Assembly (NCBI GenBank): GCA_021432605.1
Contig: MU271150.1
Span: 1,550,001-1,614,000 of the forward strand
DNA: 64,000 nucleotides
Origin: Coniochaeta sp. PMI_546
Taxonomy: Eukaryota > Ascomycota > Sordariomycetes > Coniochaetales > Coniochaetaceae
Direction: 5' to 3'
In this document: positions 11,219 through 23,045 of the stretch, in pieces
Numbering within the stretch: the stretch's first letter is position 1
Layout of the letters: each line of letters begins with the position of its first letter
Translations under genes and position numbers: made by a program
Notes under the pieces: generated by a model
The model's database searches: none
What the model saw: only the letters and a program-made list of their open reading frames with translations
Told to the model about the DNA's origin: nothing

Positions 11219-11889
11219 TCAATCGATACCGTGCTGCTTCTTAAGGCGTTCTAGGTTCTCCTTGCGGACCTCCATGTCCTCTTTTGACCTGGCCATCTTG
11301 TCTGGCTGGTGGTATAGGACTGCGGACACAGTCAGCGTATATTCATTGATCTGCAGCAGGCAACCAGTTGATTCGCGGGTGATGCTAACATACCGACAAG
11401 GTAACGATTCTGAAAGTTGAACCCGTTCAGCTTGTCGCAAGCCTGCTTGGCATCCATTACGTCTTCATAGACGACGAATGCGGTGCCCTTTGTATTTGTT
11501 GCGATGCCCTGGCGGACCTGGCTACACCGGAGTTTAGCAAGTCTTCGAACATATATCGATATCGTGGAGTGTCTCATACCGAATAGGCCCGAATTTTCCG
11601 AAGAGGTCGAAGAGTTCCTCTGGCGTAACGTTGTAGCTACAGCAAGGTTAGTCAGAGTGTTTGCGTCCGGCACACTGTGATCAAGAGCAGGGACATACCT
11701 TAGATTCTTGACGAACAAAGCTCTGTCATAGCCACAAAAGTCAGCAAAATGCTCGATGAAGGCTGCGATGCCCCGGGGGCCGGACGGCCGTGACGGCCGG
11801 GATGGGTAGGATGGAGTGGAGACGTAGGAAATGGCAGAAGGCTCGGCTTACCGGTTGACCTCTGGGGCAAGTTTGCCGGCGCGACTCAT
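11219..11889 (-). CDS. SF3B6: SF3B6 / p14, branch-site-binding subunit of splicing factor SF3b
   Basis: Five inferred exons: 11889-11852, 11722-11699, 11636-11580, 11521-11394 and 11319-11219. They give 115 aa, close to human SF3B6 (125 aa). The product is one RRM: RNP2 LFVKNLSY, then [17 protein letters not shown]1 [10 protein letters not shown], and the C-terminal [22 protein letters not shown] helix. p14 sits in U2 snRNP near the branch adenosine and binds SF3B1. All four introns carry GT donors and AG acceptors and restore one frame exactly. Five exons for 115 codons is a high intron density. Baker's yeast lacks a clear orthologue, consistent with a filamentous fungus. Confidence 0.93.
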
Positions 11890-13033
11890 ATCTTGATGCA
11901 GAGGTCGATATTAGGTCACCTTCACGATGTATTTATCGCTCGGTAATGGTCGCAGTGATAGGTTGCAGAATGGGTGATGGGGCTCTTTCGAGACAGGATG
12001 GCGCGGGATGGTATGGGGAAGACGAGAGATCAATTCGCAATCCTGGAGAGGCGATCTCCTCTTCACTCCACTTTCTGCCACCAGACTGCACAGGTGTTAC
12101 ACGTGACACAAAAAGACAGCAAACGTGGACTGTGGTCCGGCAGCTGCCAGCTGGCAAGCGCCACTTCCCTTACCACTATGTACTCGTTTAAACGGAGGGT
12201 GCAACAACAACAACCTCACTCCTTCGTTGTGCCAGCAAAGATCTGTAGCATGATGACAATGTTGAAGGACGTTCTGCCTTATCGTTTCTACTATGATCTT
12301 GCAATTTGACGTCCAATTGTTTGAGGATGATTTGCCAACCAGCCTCCCGAGGCGTGATGTCTACGTACCTTACCGAAGATACACAGATTCTGAGCGTCTG
12401 GCTTAACGTAGCGTTGATGTTTAGAACCATGACGACGAGCGGACGCACCTTTCTCCCAACCTGGAACACCTGAACTTGGCCCAATTGAAACGAAAATAAG
12501 CCGTGCAGAAATGGAAGTTGGAAGGTTACATGTTGCTGGGATCATGCAGCACCATCTAGGCGTGTGTTTGATTACAGTAGAAGTAGCTAGTCCTATCATG
12601 TTCTGCCGTGAGAACTGACAAGTCAAGAAACTGCCCCGTCTTCCGCAGTTGCAGCCAACTCCTCTACGCCAGTTACAGTCTCGTGGCTCACTCGACAATT
12701 CGAGAGCTCTAAGGTAGTTACTGGTAACAAAATACCGTAGAACTTAGAGCCATAGAAGAGTGTACACGGATCAATCGAAGCTTTTCCACCAGGCCCTGCC
12801 AGAGATTTCTTTGATAAGCTGGTCAAGTCCGACGTCAACCGTCCAACCACAGCAACTGTGGCCCACGCCTCTGCACCACCACGCTCCGAATCTCCTCTTT
12901 TGTCTTTTGCTCCAAACCCGAATCTTCGCTCTCCAACACCTTCTACTCGTATCTAGCTACTCGACGCGCTTTTACAAAGGCACCGGCTTCTCCTCTGATT
13001 GATTTTGTCCGAACAAATCGACACCAGGTCGCC
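11890..13033. other. Intergenic between divergent genes, about 1.1 kb
   Basis: This holds the promoters of SF3B6 (minus) and of the Cys-rich protein gene (plus). CT-rich sequence at about 12840-12960 looks like the leader of the latter. No gene or RNA recognised. Confidence 0.55.
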
Positions 13034-13864
13034 ATGCCGGCCGTTACCGAGCAACATCAAGAAACAATCCACCACTCCGCAAGCAAGAAGAGGAGGCGAG
13101 ACGACGACGACGACGGACACCAGCAATCGAACACACCATCGTACGAGGCATTCTTCTGGAAAGAGACGCCACTGGATCATCACCGGACTAACGCCCATCC
13201 TCACAGCCCTACGGAGCAACAAAGTCACAATGCCTTCGCCTCCTACGCATCGCCACATCACCATCTTCCAAGGAAGCACATCCCGCTACCGGCGCCCAAG
13301 CGCCTAAGAGAAACAATAGGAGAAGATACAGTCACAGTCAGGGAAACCCGCTCTCTCTCGCCGAACCCGCAAAATCTCAAATCCCCACAACGAGAGTCGC
13401 AAGAGACATCCCCAGACACCCGCCCAGCACCAACCCGCCACGCCTCCGCCCCCGCACCGCTGCTAAGCAGGTGCCACATCTGCCACCGCAAGCCGACGCG
13501 CAAGGCAGACCTCGACTCCTTCGGGTCGTGCGAAGGGTGCGGACAGAGAACGTGCTTTGTCTGCCTGCGGGAGTGTCTCGACTGGCGGACCGAAGAGCAG
13601 AAGCGATGGAACGGCTATGGGTCCGCGAGCTTCAACATGAGAGATGCCGCCGATGTTGGTGTGGCTGGGCAGGAGGAAGATTCGCTAAGACGGCTAAAGG
13701 GCTTACTGCAACGGGGAGATGGTGAACAACTGGAGGGGTTGGGAGGAAGAGACGGTTGGGCCATAGGGGGACATAGGATGAAGATTTGCAGCCGGTGCTG
13801 CGTCGAACGGGGCCCGGATGGGGACGTGGTCTGCTTAGGGTGTTTGCCTTTTGTTGAGGGGTGA
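13034..13864 (+). CDS. Uncharacterised Cys-rich (zinc-binding-like) protein, 276 aa
   Basis: A single exon. The N-terminal half is disordered and basic/acidic: KKRRRDDDDD near residue 20, then His/Pro/Ser-rich sequence with SP sites. From residue 147 comes a Cys cluster: CHIC-x10+-CEGCGQRTCFVCLREC, then near the C-terminus CSRCCVERGPDGDVVCLGC. The spacing of paired cysteines resembles a cross-brace zinc fold (RING/FYVE-like), with the second half split off by about 60 residues of charged sequence. I do not recognise the family. The KKRRR stretch could be a nuclear signal. Codon pattern and the conserved-looking Cys pairs support a real gene. Confidence 0.7.
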   Translation: MPAVTEQHQETIHHSASKKRRRDDDDDGHQQSNTPSYEAFFWKETPLDHHRTNAHPHSPTEQQSHNAFASYASPHHHLPRKHIPLPAPKRLRETIGEDTVTVRETRSLSPNPQNLKSPQRESQETSPDTRPAPTRHASAPAPLLSRCHICHRKPTRKADLDSFGSCEGCGQRTCFVCLRECLDWRTEEQKRWNGYGSASFNMRDAADVGVAGQEEDSLRRLKGLLQRGDGEQLEGLGGRDGWAIGGHRMKICSRCCVERGPDGDVVCLGCLPFVEG

Positions 13865-14543
13865 TACTTACCACTTGTTTCGGGGTTGACATATTCTCTG
13901 TCCGGATCTTAGCGCCATACCCAGAGGCCAGCGGCAGATCTCGAATACCAAAGGCGTTTGCGAGGGACGAAGACAAATTTTATTTGGGGTAAAGGAACAG
14001 GAGATGGCTCGAGGACCAGGGTGTTGGCAGTGACAGCCATGTCCAAAGCGAAGGGAGGAGATGACCGGAGCTCGTTGATGAGCGTATAAGGCGTGTTCAT
14101 GCCTAGGATCATTTGAAGCGTTTGGGCGTTAGCGAGTGTAGTCATTTGCATATCATGCTCGTCTGGCATGTCCCATTGTTTTTACTAGGGTGAAGTTAGG
14201 TTTCCGTGATCTTGTACATCACGCCTGTTTACTGCTCAAGGCATGGCCGAGAACAGGCCTTGCGTGCGTTGTTTTGTTACATACAGAGATATGTGCTTCT
14301 CGTGCATGCCTATAATACAAACCTTCAATATTGCCAATGGTCGGTCTTATACGTTAGGTCCGCATACTATATCATAAGGCAAGCCATCTTAGGCGCAGGT
14401 CCTTCTCGATGGAGCAATAATATTGGGTAAAGACTCCTATCAAACTCCTCTTGGTGTTCTCTGCAGTCTAAACCCCAGATTCATGGCAGAAAGCCCCGTT
14501 ACTGTACAAATTACACGCTGAAGAATCTCTTCACTCCCTTTCT
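13865..14543. other. Intergenic between convergent genes, about 0.68 kb
   Basis: This is the 3' side of the Cys-rich protein gene and of RPT1. An 86-codon minus-strand frame at 13909-14169 has no recognisable domain and no supporting context, so it is not called. Confidence 0.55.
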
Positions 14544-15976
14544 CTAGTTATATTGGGCATATGCAGCAGTAGAGTTGAACTTCATGTTGCCCTTGATGAC
14601 CTTGTCCACGGCGCTGAGGAAGTCCTTTTCAGTGGCCACCTTTCTCCTCGCCCGAATAGCGAACATGCCAGCTTCAGTGCACACGCTACGCAACTCGGCA
14701 CCAGTTGCGTTAGGGCAGAGACGCGAGATGAGCTCCCACCGGATGTCTCTCTCCACCGACATGCTCTTGGCGTGGATACGCAAGATGTTGGCACGACCCT
14801 CGAGATCCGGGAGCGAGAACTCGATCTTGCGGTCAATACGGCCAGGTCTCATGAGAGCAGGGTCTAGAGTCGACGGCCTGTTGGTGGCGAACATGACCTT
14901 GATGTTGCCACGAGCATCGAAGCCGTCGAGCTGTGTGATGAGCTCCAGCATAGTCCGCTGAACCTCGTTATCTCCGCCAGCACCGTCGTCGAAACGAGCC
15001 CCGCCGATGGCATCGATTTCGTCAAAGAAGATGATGCAGGCTTTTTTCGTTCGGGCCATCTCGAAGAGCTCTCGAACCATCCTTGCGCCCTCGCCGACGT
15101 ACTTCTGGACCAGTTCGCTGCCAATGACACGGATGAATGTTGCGTCCGTCCGGTTAGCCACCGCTCTGGCGCAGAGAGTCTTTCCCGTACCAGGAGGCCC
15201 GTACAGCAGCGCGCCCTTTGGCGGGTCGATACCAAGGGCAACGAACCGCTCAGGTGACAGCAGGGGCATCTCGACGACCTCGCGCAGCTTCTCCACCTGC
15301 TCCTTGCACCCACCGACATCTCCGTACGTCACATCCGGCTTCTCTTCCACCGTCATCATAGTGACACTGGCATCGATCTTAGGCGGTAGCGGAAGGAGAA
15401 TCTGGTACTTGTTCCTGTCGACGCCGACCCGCATGCCCTCTTCGATATCGGTCGGACTGACGCGCTCGCCAAGCTGGACAACGAACTTTGCTATCTGCTT
15501 AACGTTGATGACGTATTTGCTCTTGTTCTCGTCCTTCTCGTCGGGGATGATCTTGGTGCACCGCGCTACCTGAAGCGGTTGCTCTTCCTGCATCCGTTGC
15601 CGATCGGCGGCGACGTCCCATAGATGGGGAGGGGCGAGACCAGTGTCGGATTCCTAGTGAAGCCGTTGTTAGCCTTCTCTATTGCCATTTAGATTGGGTG
15701 TGGCCAGCGAAGCTTACTTTGACGCCGATCTTATCATCCACACTCTGTTGCTTCTCTTTTATTTGCTGCTCTAGCTTCTTGATCGCGGCGCCATACGGTG
15801 CGGCACCGTAGGTCTTCAGGACTTGAATATCCTCATCTGTGAGTGGCGTGATCTTCTTCTCCTCGACCTCGTCGTCGGCAAACTTCTTCTTATACTTCTC
15901 CCAGTCTTGTCCGGTAGCAGAAGGCTATTACGGTTAGCAAGCTAACGACATCCACGGACTCGATGGAACCTACCAT
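14544..15976 (-). CDS. RPT1: 26S proteasome AAA-ATPase regulatory subunit RPT1
   Basis: Exons 15976-15974, 15924-15718 and 15653-14544 give 439 aa (human PSMC2 has 433). Exon 1 is just the ATG, followed directly by a GTAGGT donor; the intron has a GCTAAC branch. Domains: N-terminal coiled coil ([18 protein letters not shown]), OB fold, and AAA module with Walker A GPPGTGKT near residue 221 and Walker [13 protein letters not shown] near 281. Sensor and Arg-finger sequence follows ([20 protein letters not shown]). The C-terminal end [11 protein letters not shown] matches RPT1. It is part of the base hexamer that unfolds ubiquitinated substrates. The gene is divergent from CCT4 with a shared ~520-bp region; I saw no clear Rpn4-type PACE site there. 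Confidence 0.96.
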
Positions 15977-16499
15977 GGTGACAGTTAAAAGGGATCAGGG
16001 TCCCGGAAAAGGGTGTATATGGTGAGAACAGCTTGCGATACGTTAATAAATATGACTGGCCGTCCAGTGCGGCGCGTTTTGAGTCTGTGTGGTGTTATTG
16101 TCTGATATTTGAGGTTGGTGATGTTTGAGTTGAGTTGCTTCCAGCAACGGAAGCAATCAACGACGAGAGCTGTCAGGCTGCCTTGCTGCGTAATTGGTAA
16201 CGGAGTGCTAACGCCACGCGCTAAGCTCAAGTTGAGGACCGTGCCACTCCGCTTACAGTGTACACTTGAACTTAGCTGAGCTTACCTTACTTAGGTACCT
16301 TCTAGGTAGTGATGGGGTGCAGCCTCGCGGACCCACCTGCAGGCCCCTCGGTGGAAGACACGGTCAAAAAAATCACAGCCCACTTCAAGTGTTAAGGAGA
16401 GCTCCAAGTTGCATGCCTGGTCGATATATCCCAACGAATACGCCCTTTCCCTACCAGTTGATTTGATCCCAGTCCAGTGAACTCACGAAATACACAAAA
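15977..16499. promoter_or_regulatory. Shared upstream region of RPT1 and CCT4
   Basis: A 523-bp divergent intergenic region between two protein-quality-control genes, with a CT-rich stretch before the CCT4 start. I looked for the yeast PACE element (GGTGGCAAA) and did not find it. No other feature seen. Confidence 0.5.
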
Positions 16500-18329
16500 A
16501 TGGCGACAGCAGCTCACCCCTCGGCGGGTGCAGGTACCTCGAATGCTTCCTTCAGAGTATGTCGAAACGCTACTTGCTGAAGCTTCCAAGGAGAGCTCCT
16601 ACTGACTTTAATGTATAGGACAAGGAGAAGCCGATGGCGGTCCGGTCATCCAACATCGTCGCCGCACGAGGTACGAGTCGTCTGTCAGTTTTATATCTCG
16701 AGCTATGTTGACACTTCCCAGCCGTCGCCGATGCGATCAGAACCTCTCTTGGACCAAGGGGCATGGACAAAATGATCCGGAGTGGCAAAGGCGAGACCAT
16801 AATCACAAATGACGGCAGCACAATGCTGAAGAGCATGTCGGTCATGCACCCGACAGCCAAGATGTTGGTGCAGCTCTCGCACGCTCAGGACGTTGAGGCT
16901 GGTGACGGCACCACATCCGTCGTTGTGCTCTGCGGCAGTCTACTTGGCGCCGCCGACCGGTTACTATCCAAGGGCATCCACCCTTCAGTCATCTCGGAGG
17001 CTTTCCAGAGGGCAGCTGCCGCCGCAGTAGAGGTACTCCACGACATGTCGCAGCCCATGGCCCTGACCGACACGGTCGCCCTCCTCCAGGCCGCAAATAC
17101 ATCCCTCTCCTCCAAGATCGTTTCACAATACGCGAATCTACTCGGCCCAATGGCCGTCAACGCCGTCACCAAGACGATAGACCTGAAGACGGCAGATAAC
17201 GTGGATCTCAAGAACATCAGGATAATCAAGAAGGTTGGAGGCACCATCGAAGACAGCGAGCTCGTGGACGGTCTCGTCCTCACACAACCGGTCATCAAGT
17301 CCGCGGGCGGGCCTGTCCGGATGGAAAAGGCTAGGATTGGGCTTATTCAGTTCCAGCTGAGTCCGCCAAAGCCAGATGTACGTGTCTTAACCCGCTTCCA
17401 GGCTTCAACTCGCCAGGCTAACCCCTTGTTAGATGGAAAACACAATCCAAGTAAACGACTACCGCCAAATGGACAAGATCGTCAAGGAAGAGCGCACCTA
17501 CCTCCTCAACATGGTCAAAAAGATCAAGAAAGCCAAGTGCAATGTTCTCCTGATTCAGAAGTCTATCCTCCGCGACGCTGTCAACGATTTGTCGCTACAC
17601 TTCCTCCAGCGCCTCGGAATCCTCGCTGTCAAGGACATCGAGCGCGACGAGGTCGAGTTCATCTGCAAATCCACCGGCTGCAAGCCCATCGCCGACATCG
17701 ACAGCTTCACAGAAGACAAGCTCGGCTCCGCCGATCTGGTCGAGGAAGTCCACTCCTCCGGCAGCCGCATGGTGAAGGTGACCGGCACCCGCCCCTCAAC
17801 CAGCACCGGCAGCTCAGCCTCCTCCCACCCTTCCTCCGGGTCGGGCGGCAACGGCAAGACCATCTCCATTGTCGTCCGCGGCGCCAACAGCCTCATCCTC
17901 GACGAGGCCGAGCGCTCGCTCCACGACGCCCTCTGTGTCGTCCGCTGCCTCGTCAAGAAGAAGGCTCTCATTGCCGGCGGCGGCGCGGCCGAGATCGAGA
18001 TCGCATCCCAGCTCTCGCGCCGCAGCCGCGAGCTGTCCGGCACCGAGGCTATCTGTTGGAAGGCGTTTGCCGACGCCATGGAGGTCATCCCCACTACCCT
18101 CGCCGAGAACGCCGGACTCAACTCCATCAAGGTCGTCACGGACCTCCGCCACCGCCACGAGATGGGCGAGAAGAATGCCGGTGTCAGTATCAAGAGTGGA
18201 GGTGTCAACACGAATATCGCAAAGGAGAATGTCCTGCAGCCGCTGCTTGTTAGCACGAGTGCTATCGAGCTAGCTGCTGAGACGGTCAAGATGATTCTGC
18301 GGATTGACGACATTGCTCTGAGCAGGTAG
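16500..18329 (+). CDS. CCT4: CCT4 / TCP-1 delta subunit of the cytosolic chaperonin TRiC
   Basis: Exons 16500-16556, 16619-16670, 16722-17377 and 17433-18329 give 553 aa. Group II chaperonin motifs are present: [46 protein letters not shown] near residue 97 (the GDGTT nucleotide-binding loop), and GGGAAEIE near 436. The sequence [16 protein letters not shown] and the ending [12 protein letters not shown] fit the delta subunit. TRiC folds actin, tubulin and WD40 proteins in the cytosol. Relative to typical CCT4 (about 530 aa), there is a Ser/Thr/Gly-rich insert around 17779-17850 just before [10 protein letters not shown]. Plain GT-AG introns; one frame throughout. Confidence 0.95.
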
Positions 18330-18743
18330 ATATTGGGTGGGTGTGAGATGGTGATGGTTGGAGTGGGAAGAGATGAGTCATGTATGGATACTGATACCAC
18401 GGCGATACCGCACATCTAGACTTTGTGCCCCGGACATAACCATCCCGTAGATAGACAGGGGCGAATCGTGAAAACGCTCAGTCTCTAGGTAATGCAGGTG
18501 TTCAGGCGCGCTTTGAAATGAGTGAGTGATTCACTGGTCTTTCTATCATTTTCTGATTTGCAGCTATCCACTTGAAGCTTGCTTGGCCCTACCTTAGCTG
18601 AATTCCCTATAAATACATCGAGGCTGTAGCTAGAATCCTGTGTCGACCATCAGAGGCAGTTCAGGAGCCGCTTCGCCGCAGAAAATCAACGCCAGGAAAA
18701 CATCCGTTGCGAAATGCATTGACAACGTGCGCACGTCTCTCTA
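18330..18743. other. Intergenic between convergent genes, about 0.4 kb
   Basis: 3' regions of CCT4 and ARS2. A TATAAATA-like run at about 18609 is not followed by a gene and is probably chance AT-rich sequence. Nothing else seen. Confidence 0.55.
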
Positions 18744-21602
18744 TCAATAGTTCAGCTCCCCACTACCACCACCCGAAACCTGGTCGAGGTCCTCGTAGCT
18801 CTTGATAGTGCGTCCTTGAACAGCCTCGCGAGGGCCCATGGCTGCTCCGCCAGCCGCTCCATCGCCCCATCGCGAAGCACCTGGCGGTCCGCCCCGGCCA
18901 CCTCTACCGCCGCCCATGCCAAGCCCCACATTAGCATCGTAGCGCTGACCAGGGCCTCCTCCACGGCGGTCGTACGGTCCGGCCCGGTTATTGAACCTAG
19001 CGCCGCCACCCATAGCACCGCCGCGACGAATGGGTCCGGCTCCACGATCATCTGCGCCTCCCGGGGCATGCCAACCTGGTGCGGCGCCCATAGCTGCCAT
19101 CATGTTGCCGAACATTGGTGGCATTGGGAATGGGAACGGTGCGTTCATGGAGTAGTTCTGAAGACTGAAGCCGCGAGGCGTTCCAGTCGGTTGGTTGCCG
19201 TTGGCGGGCGGGAAGTGGCCGTTTGAGTTGGAGTCCGACCGTGACGGCACAATATGCGCAGGGTCAATGACGTAGGCGTTGATCAGCTCGAACTATAGAC
19301 AAGGTTAGTGGATTGCCCAGGAACCGGACGACAATATGTGCTTACCTCTTCCTTGAGCTTCTCTAGCCACTCAGCATGGCGCTTCTCGACGTGCTTCTTC
19401 CAGAAATGGTCCTCTTTGAACAGTTTCGTGCAGTCAGGGACCCTGCAGCGCCACTTGTGTTCGTCCTCCTGCTTGACGTGCTTTGCGAGTTCCTCCTCCA
19501 TAGCTTCCTCGATCGGCTTGCCGCCTAGCTTACGAACATCGACATTCTCCGGCTCAAGAATCTGCATGATCTTGTCCTCAAACGTCTTGACCCAGTTATA
19601 CGCACGCTGTAACTGCTGCTCCGTCTTGGAGGAAGGGCGGAACTTGCGCTCTCCCGGATCCTGTGGAGTCTCGCCTTCCTCCAGTTCGTCAACCTCCTTG
19701 CGTTTCTTGCTGGGGAATGGCTCGCCAAATGCACTCGCTCGGGCCACGGCCTTAGCAGACGACGAGAGAGTGCTCCTAGGCCTGCGCAGATGTCCACCAG
19801 GGCACTTACGCGTCAGCTCGTGGATGGAGTCGCTTTCAAAGACGCAAAAGAAGCAGAAGTTAAACACGCGACGGAGATACTCGATCATCAAGTCGAGCTG
19901 CTTCTTCTTGACAAGAAGATCCTCGTCATCCACCTCGTCATCAACGGCACCCTCTTCCTCGTCGTCATCCTCTTCCATCGGCTCAGCCTCCTCTCCCTCC
20001 TCCTCATCCATTGCAACATCCATACTAAGATCCCGCTGTTTCTTTTCTTTCTTGACAGCCGGGGTAGGAACAGCCGGTTGTAAACGCCCGCTGTTCTTCA
20101 TGTCCTCAACCTTCTCTTCAATCTTGAGGATTGCGTTGAAGTCGGAACCAAAGTCTTCCTCAAACTTGTTGATAAGACGTTTAGCAAGGCCGAGGTCCTT
20201 CTCGATGCGCTCCGGTGCCGAAAACAGATCCCACAAAGCCTTCTTCCGGGGGTTGGTTGGTGGGTTGTGGACACCGACATGGCAAGTGAAGTCGCCACGC
20301 TGCTCGTCCTTGACAGTCTTACCATTAATCGCTTCGAGGGCTTTCTGAGCGGTAGAAACTGGAGCAGGCGACTTGGTATCGACTTCTCCATCCTCGTCTT
20401 TGATGTCCGGGCGCTCAGGCTTGACGTCCGCAGACTCCGAACCGGGGTGGATCATAATCCAGCCAATGCGGTGGTACCTCTTGCTCGGATTAGGGTCGCT
20501 CAAGGAGAGCCATTTGTAACCGCCCTCACCCTCACCGAGATGCTCCTTGCAGAAAGCCTCCAAGTTTTTGCGACTAACGGATGGCGCTATGGTCTTGATG
20601 AGGAGGGTAGGCTGAAACAGATTCTCGTCCCGAATGTCAATGTTATTGACAGGTACGAGATCGCCGACACCAAGGACCTCATTGGTGTTTGTCGTTTCGC
20701 CCTCTTCTTTCTCGACCATGCCACCAGCACCATTGGTCTCGCTCTTGGGAATGCCCTCGAGAGAGAACTCATCAAAGGTCCCGGACTCAAGATCTTGCTC
20801 CCATTGAGTGTAGCCCCCTCGTCGATATTCGTTCAGCTGCTCTTTGAAGGAATTGCGGATCTCAGGGACATAGCGCTCCTTGAACCACTGCTCCTCCTTG
20901 TGCTGCTTGACAAAAGCCTGAGCCATCTTGCCCTGGAGCTCCTCCTTGTAGGCGTCGTAAGCAACTTGAATCTTGGCCCTCTCTTTCTCGCGCTCTTCTT
21001 GAATCTCACGTGCGGTGCGCGGGCGTTCTGGCTCCCGGCGTCGTCCGGTTCGCTGCCGCTCCTTCTCCTCCTTTATCTTCTCGTTGTTCCTCCACCATTC
21101 GCTGAAGTAGGAGAAGCCGACCTGACACCCCATCTTAAAGGGGTCGATCACAGGATTGACCAGCGGCTGAGGAGGCAACGCGGGATCTTGACCCGGCACG
21201 TACCGATCAATGTTGGCCGGAGGCGAGCCAATGCGACGTGGTCGGTCATCTCTCTCGGCTCGATCACGAGGCGGAAGATAGTCATCGCGACCACGTCCTC
21301 TGGATGGTTCGTAGCGGTCGACACCGACGGGGGACCGAGACCGGCGTCGTGGGCGATCAAGACCTGAAAGTTTGGCATGAGCGAAGATCCAGGAACGAAA
21401 CCGAATGGACAGAAGCGGGCGGAAATGACTACGCAGGTTCACACAAGGCAGGATCACGAAGGAGATATATGAAGGGAGACGCACCGGGAGAACGGGCCCT
21501 CGAGAAGCTATCGTGCCTATCGTCCCTGCCGCGATCGTCACGAGCACTCCAGGTTCGGTCGCCCGGAGAGCGAGCAGAGTCTCGGTAAGAGTAAGAGTCC
21601 AT
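18744..21602 (-). CDS. ARS2 / SERRATE-like zinc-finger protein (nuclear cap-binding partner)
   Basis: Exons 21602-21485, 21363-19346 and 19292-18744 give about 894 aa. The N-terminus is an Arg/Ser/Asp-rich RS-like region. Next come the conserved DPFKMGCQVGFSYFSEWWRN helix and KERYVPEIRNSFKEQLNEYR. The mid-domain carries LDLMIEYLRRVFNFCFFC. The C2H2-type ARS2 finger is WRCRVPDCTKLFKEDHFWKKHVEKRHAEW. A Gly/Arg/Met-rich C-terminal tail ends with KSYEDLDQVS. ARS2 links the nuclear cap-binding complex to RNA processing, export and turnover. An acidic low-complexity tract (DEEEGEEAEPMEEDDDEEEG) is encoded near 19920-20010. The start at 21602 is the first ATG; the frame open upstream of it lacks one. 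Confidence 0.9.
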
Positions 21603-23045
21603 GGCTTCTTCGTTCTCTGCCCGTAATCGACGCTCGTTTCGGTATTGGTAGATACGCTCCGTCAACCGTTGGGCGTGTTAAGGGGGCAGGATTGATAATT
21701 AAGGCGTCCGAAAGCTGTTTGCTAAGTTATGCCCGCCACCTGTTGCCAGAAAGCTGCTAGACGCGGTAAACTGTTTGGCGACATGATTGCCGTTAGAAAA
21801 GAAGTTCTTAGAATGTTTGTAGGTGTTGAGGAGAGACGGAGAAGACGCGGCCATGAGCTCTGAGGGAAGCAAATAAATGAGGGTGCGGGCGCAGGAAGCC
21901 GCCAGGATAACAAAAAGTAATGGAGTAACTAGAGAGCAGGAGTAATCGGTCATAGAACTCGGGTAGTTGGGGCTGAGGATGTCAGGATTGGTAAAACGGG
22001 AAAGGAGGTCAATGGACGAGGAGGCGAGGCTGGGGGAGACACGCTTCCAAAGCGAGACAAGGGATGCGCAACCAAGGCAAGAGTCCAGCTGAGAAAGATA
22101 AAATAAATGAAATATGGAGAACGAACAATTGTATGAGGTCGTGATAAGGAGCGTCTCTCAGGGACGCATAAAGGTCGCGATAGTTGAGAGATGCCGTCGT
22201 GACGAGTCGCGATACGGCTGTGGACAGCTGCGTTTGGATTGTCGCAAGCGTGAAGCGCCGGTCTGAGCCAAATGAGATGGATTGGATGGCTCGTCGTCAG
22301 CCATCACGTGACGGGATATCTCGCCTGCTTGCCTGTCAAGCTGACAAAGAAGCGCCGCTAAGCGAGAGGGTCAAGCAGAGGTCGTGATGGGAAAGTAGTT
22401 TTGCCGATCTCCGGCGCCGATCAGAATTGGACAACACAATGCCCCAGGTGGGTGGGGACTTTCGGGAGGACTACACCTCACTAAAAGACACGGGGTGATG
22501 GTGTACCCCGAGATGGACAAGACGCTGCTTGTTCCTGGATCGATCGAGCTTTGTATGACCAAATCGGATGGACTGACAGATCAGGCCACTGAGGCAGATC
22601 TTACACATGTACCGGTAGTACACAATATAGATTTGCATTGCCTGACTGAATGGGGTGAACACTTACCACAGTACTGCATATAACGAGCGAGATCTATTAG
22701 ACTAGTTTAGACAAAAGAACATAACCACCACATCATCCCACCCTTTTAGTACTACGCTCATCTATGTTATCCTACCACCTCTATTTACCTTACCGTAGGC
22801 AGCAACAGTTCACGAGCAATTCAAGTAAGTTATTTCAGGAAAGCAACACTTTTATATAAGAACATTGTGCAGCCGAGATATCCTACACATTACGTCACGT
22901 GTAGTTGTGGCATGATCCATGATAGCTTCGACCTCCCTTGGGCTCACTTGAACTTCACTACACATCTGGAGACTTATTCTCACAGTTGACACAGTTGACT
23001 CTCTCTAACAACAAGTTTTCACAGTCTCGCCGACAAACCATTAAC
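21603..23045. other. Intergenic between divergent genes, about 1.4 kb
   Basis: Promoters of ARS2 and of the TspO gene. The right half is relatively AT-rich. Short frames at 21699-21953 and 22371-22562 lack recognisable domains. No repeat or RNA gene found. Confidence 0.55.

Noticed and set aside
13909-14169. 86-codon minus-strand frame between the Cys-rich gene and RPT1
   Set aside because: No domain, no splice partners, convergent 3' region.
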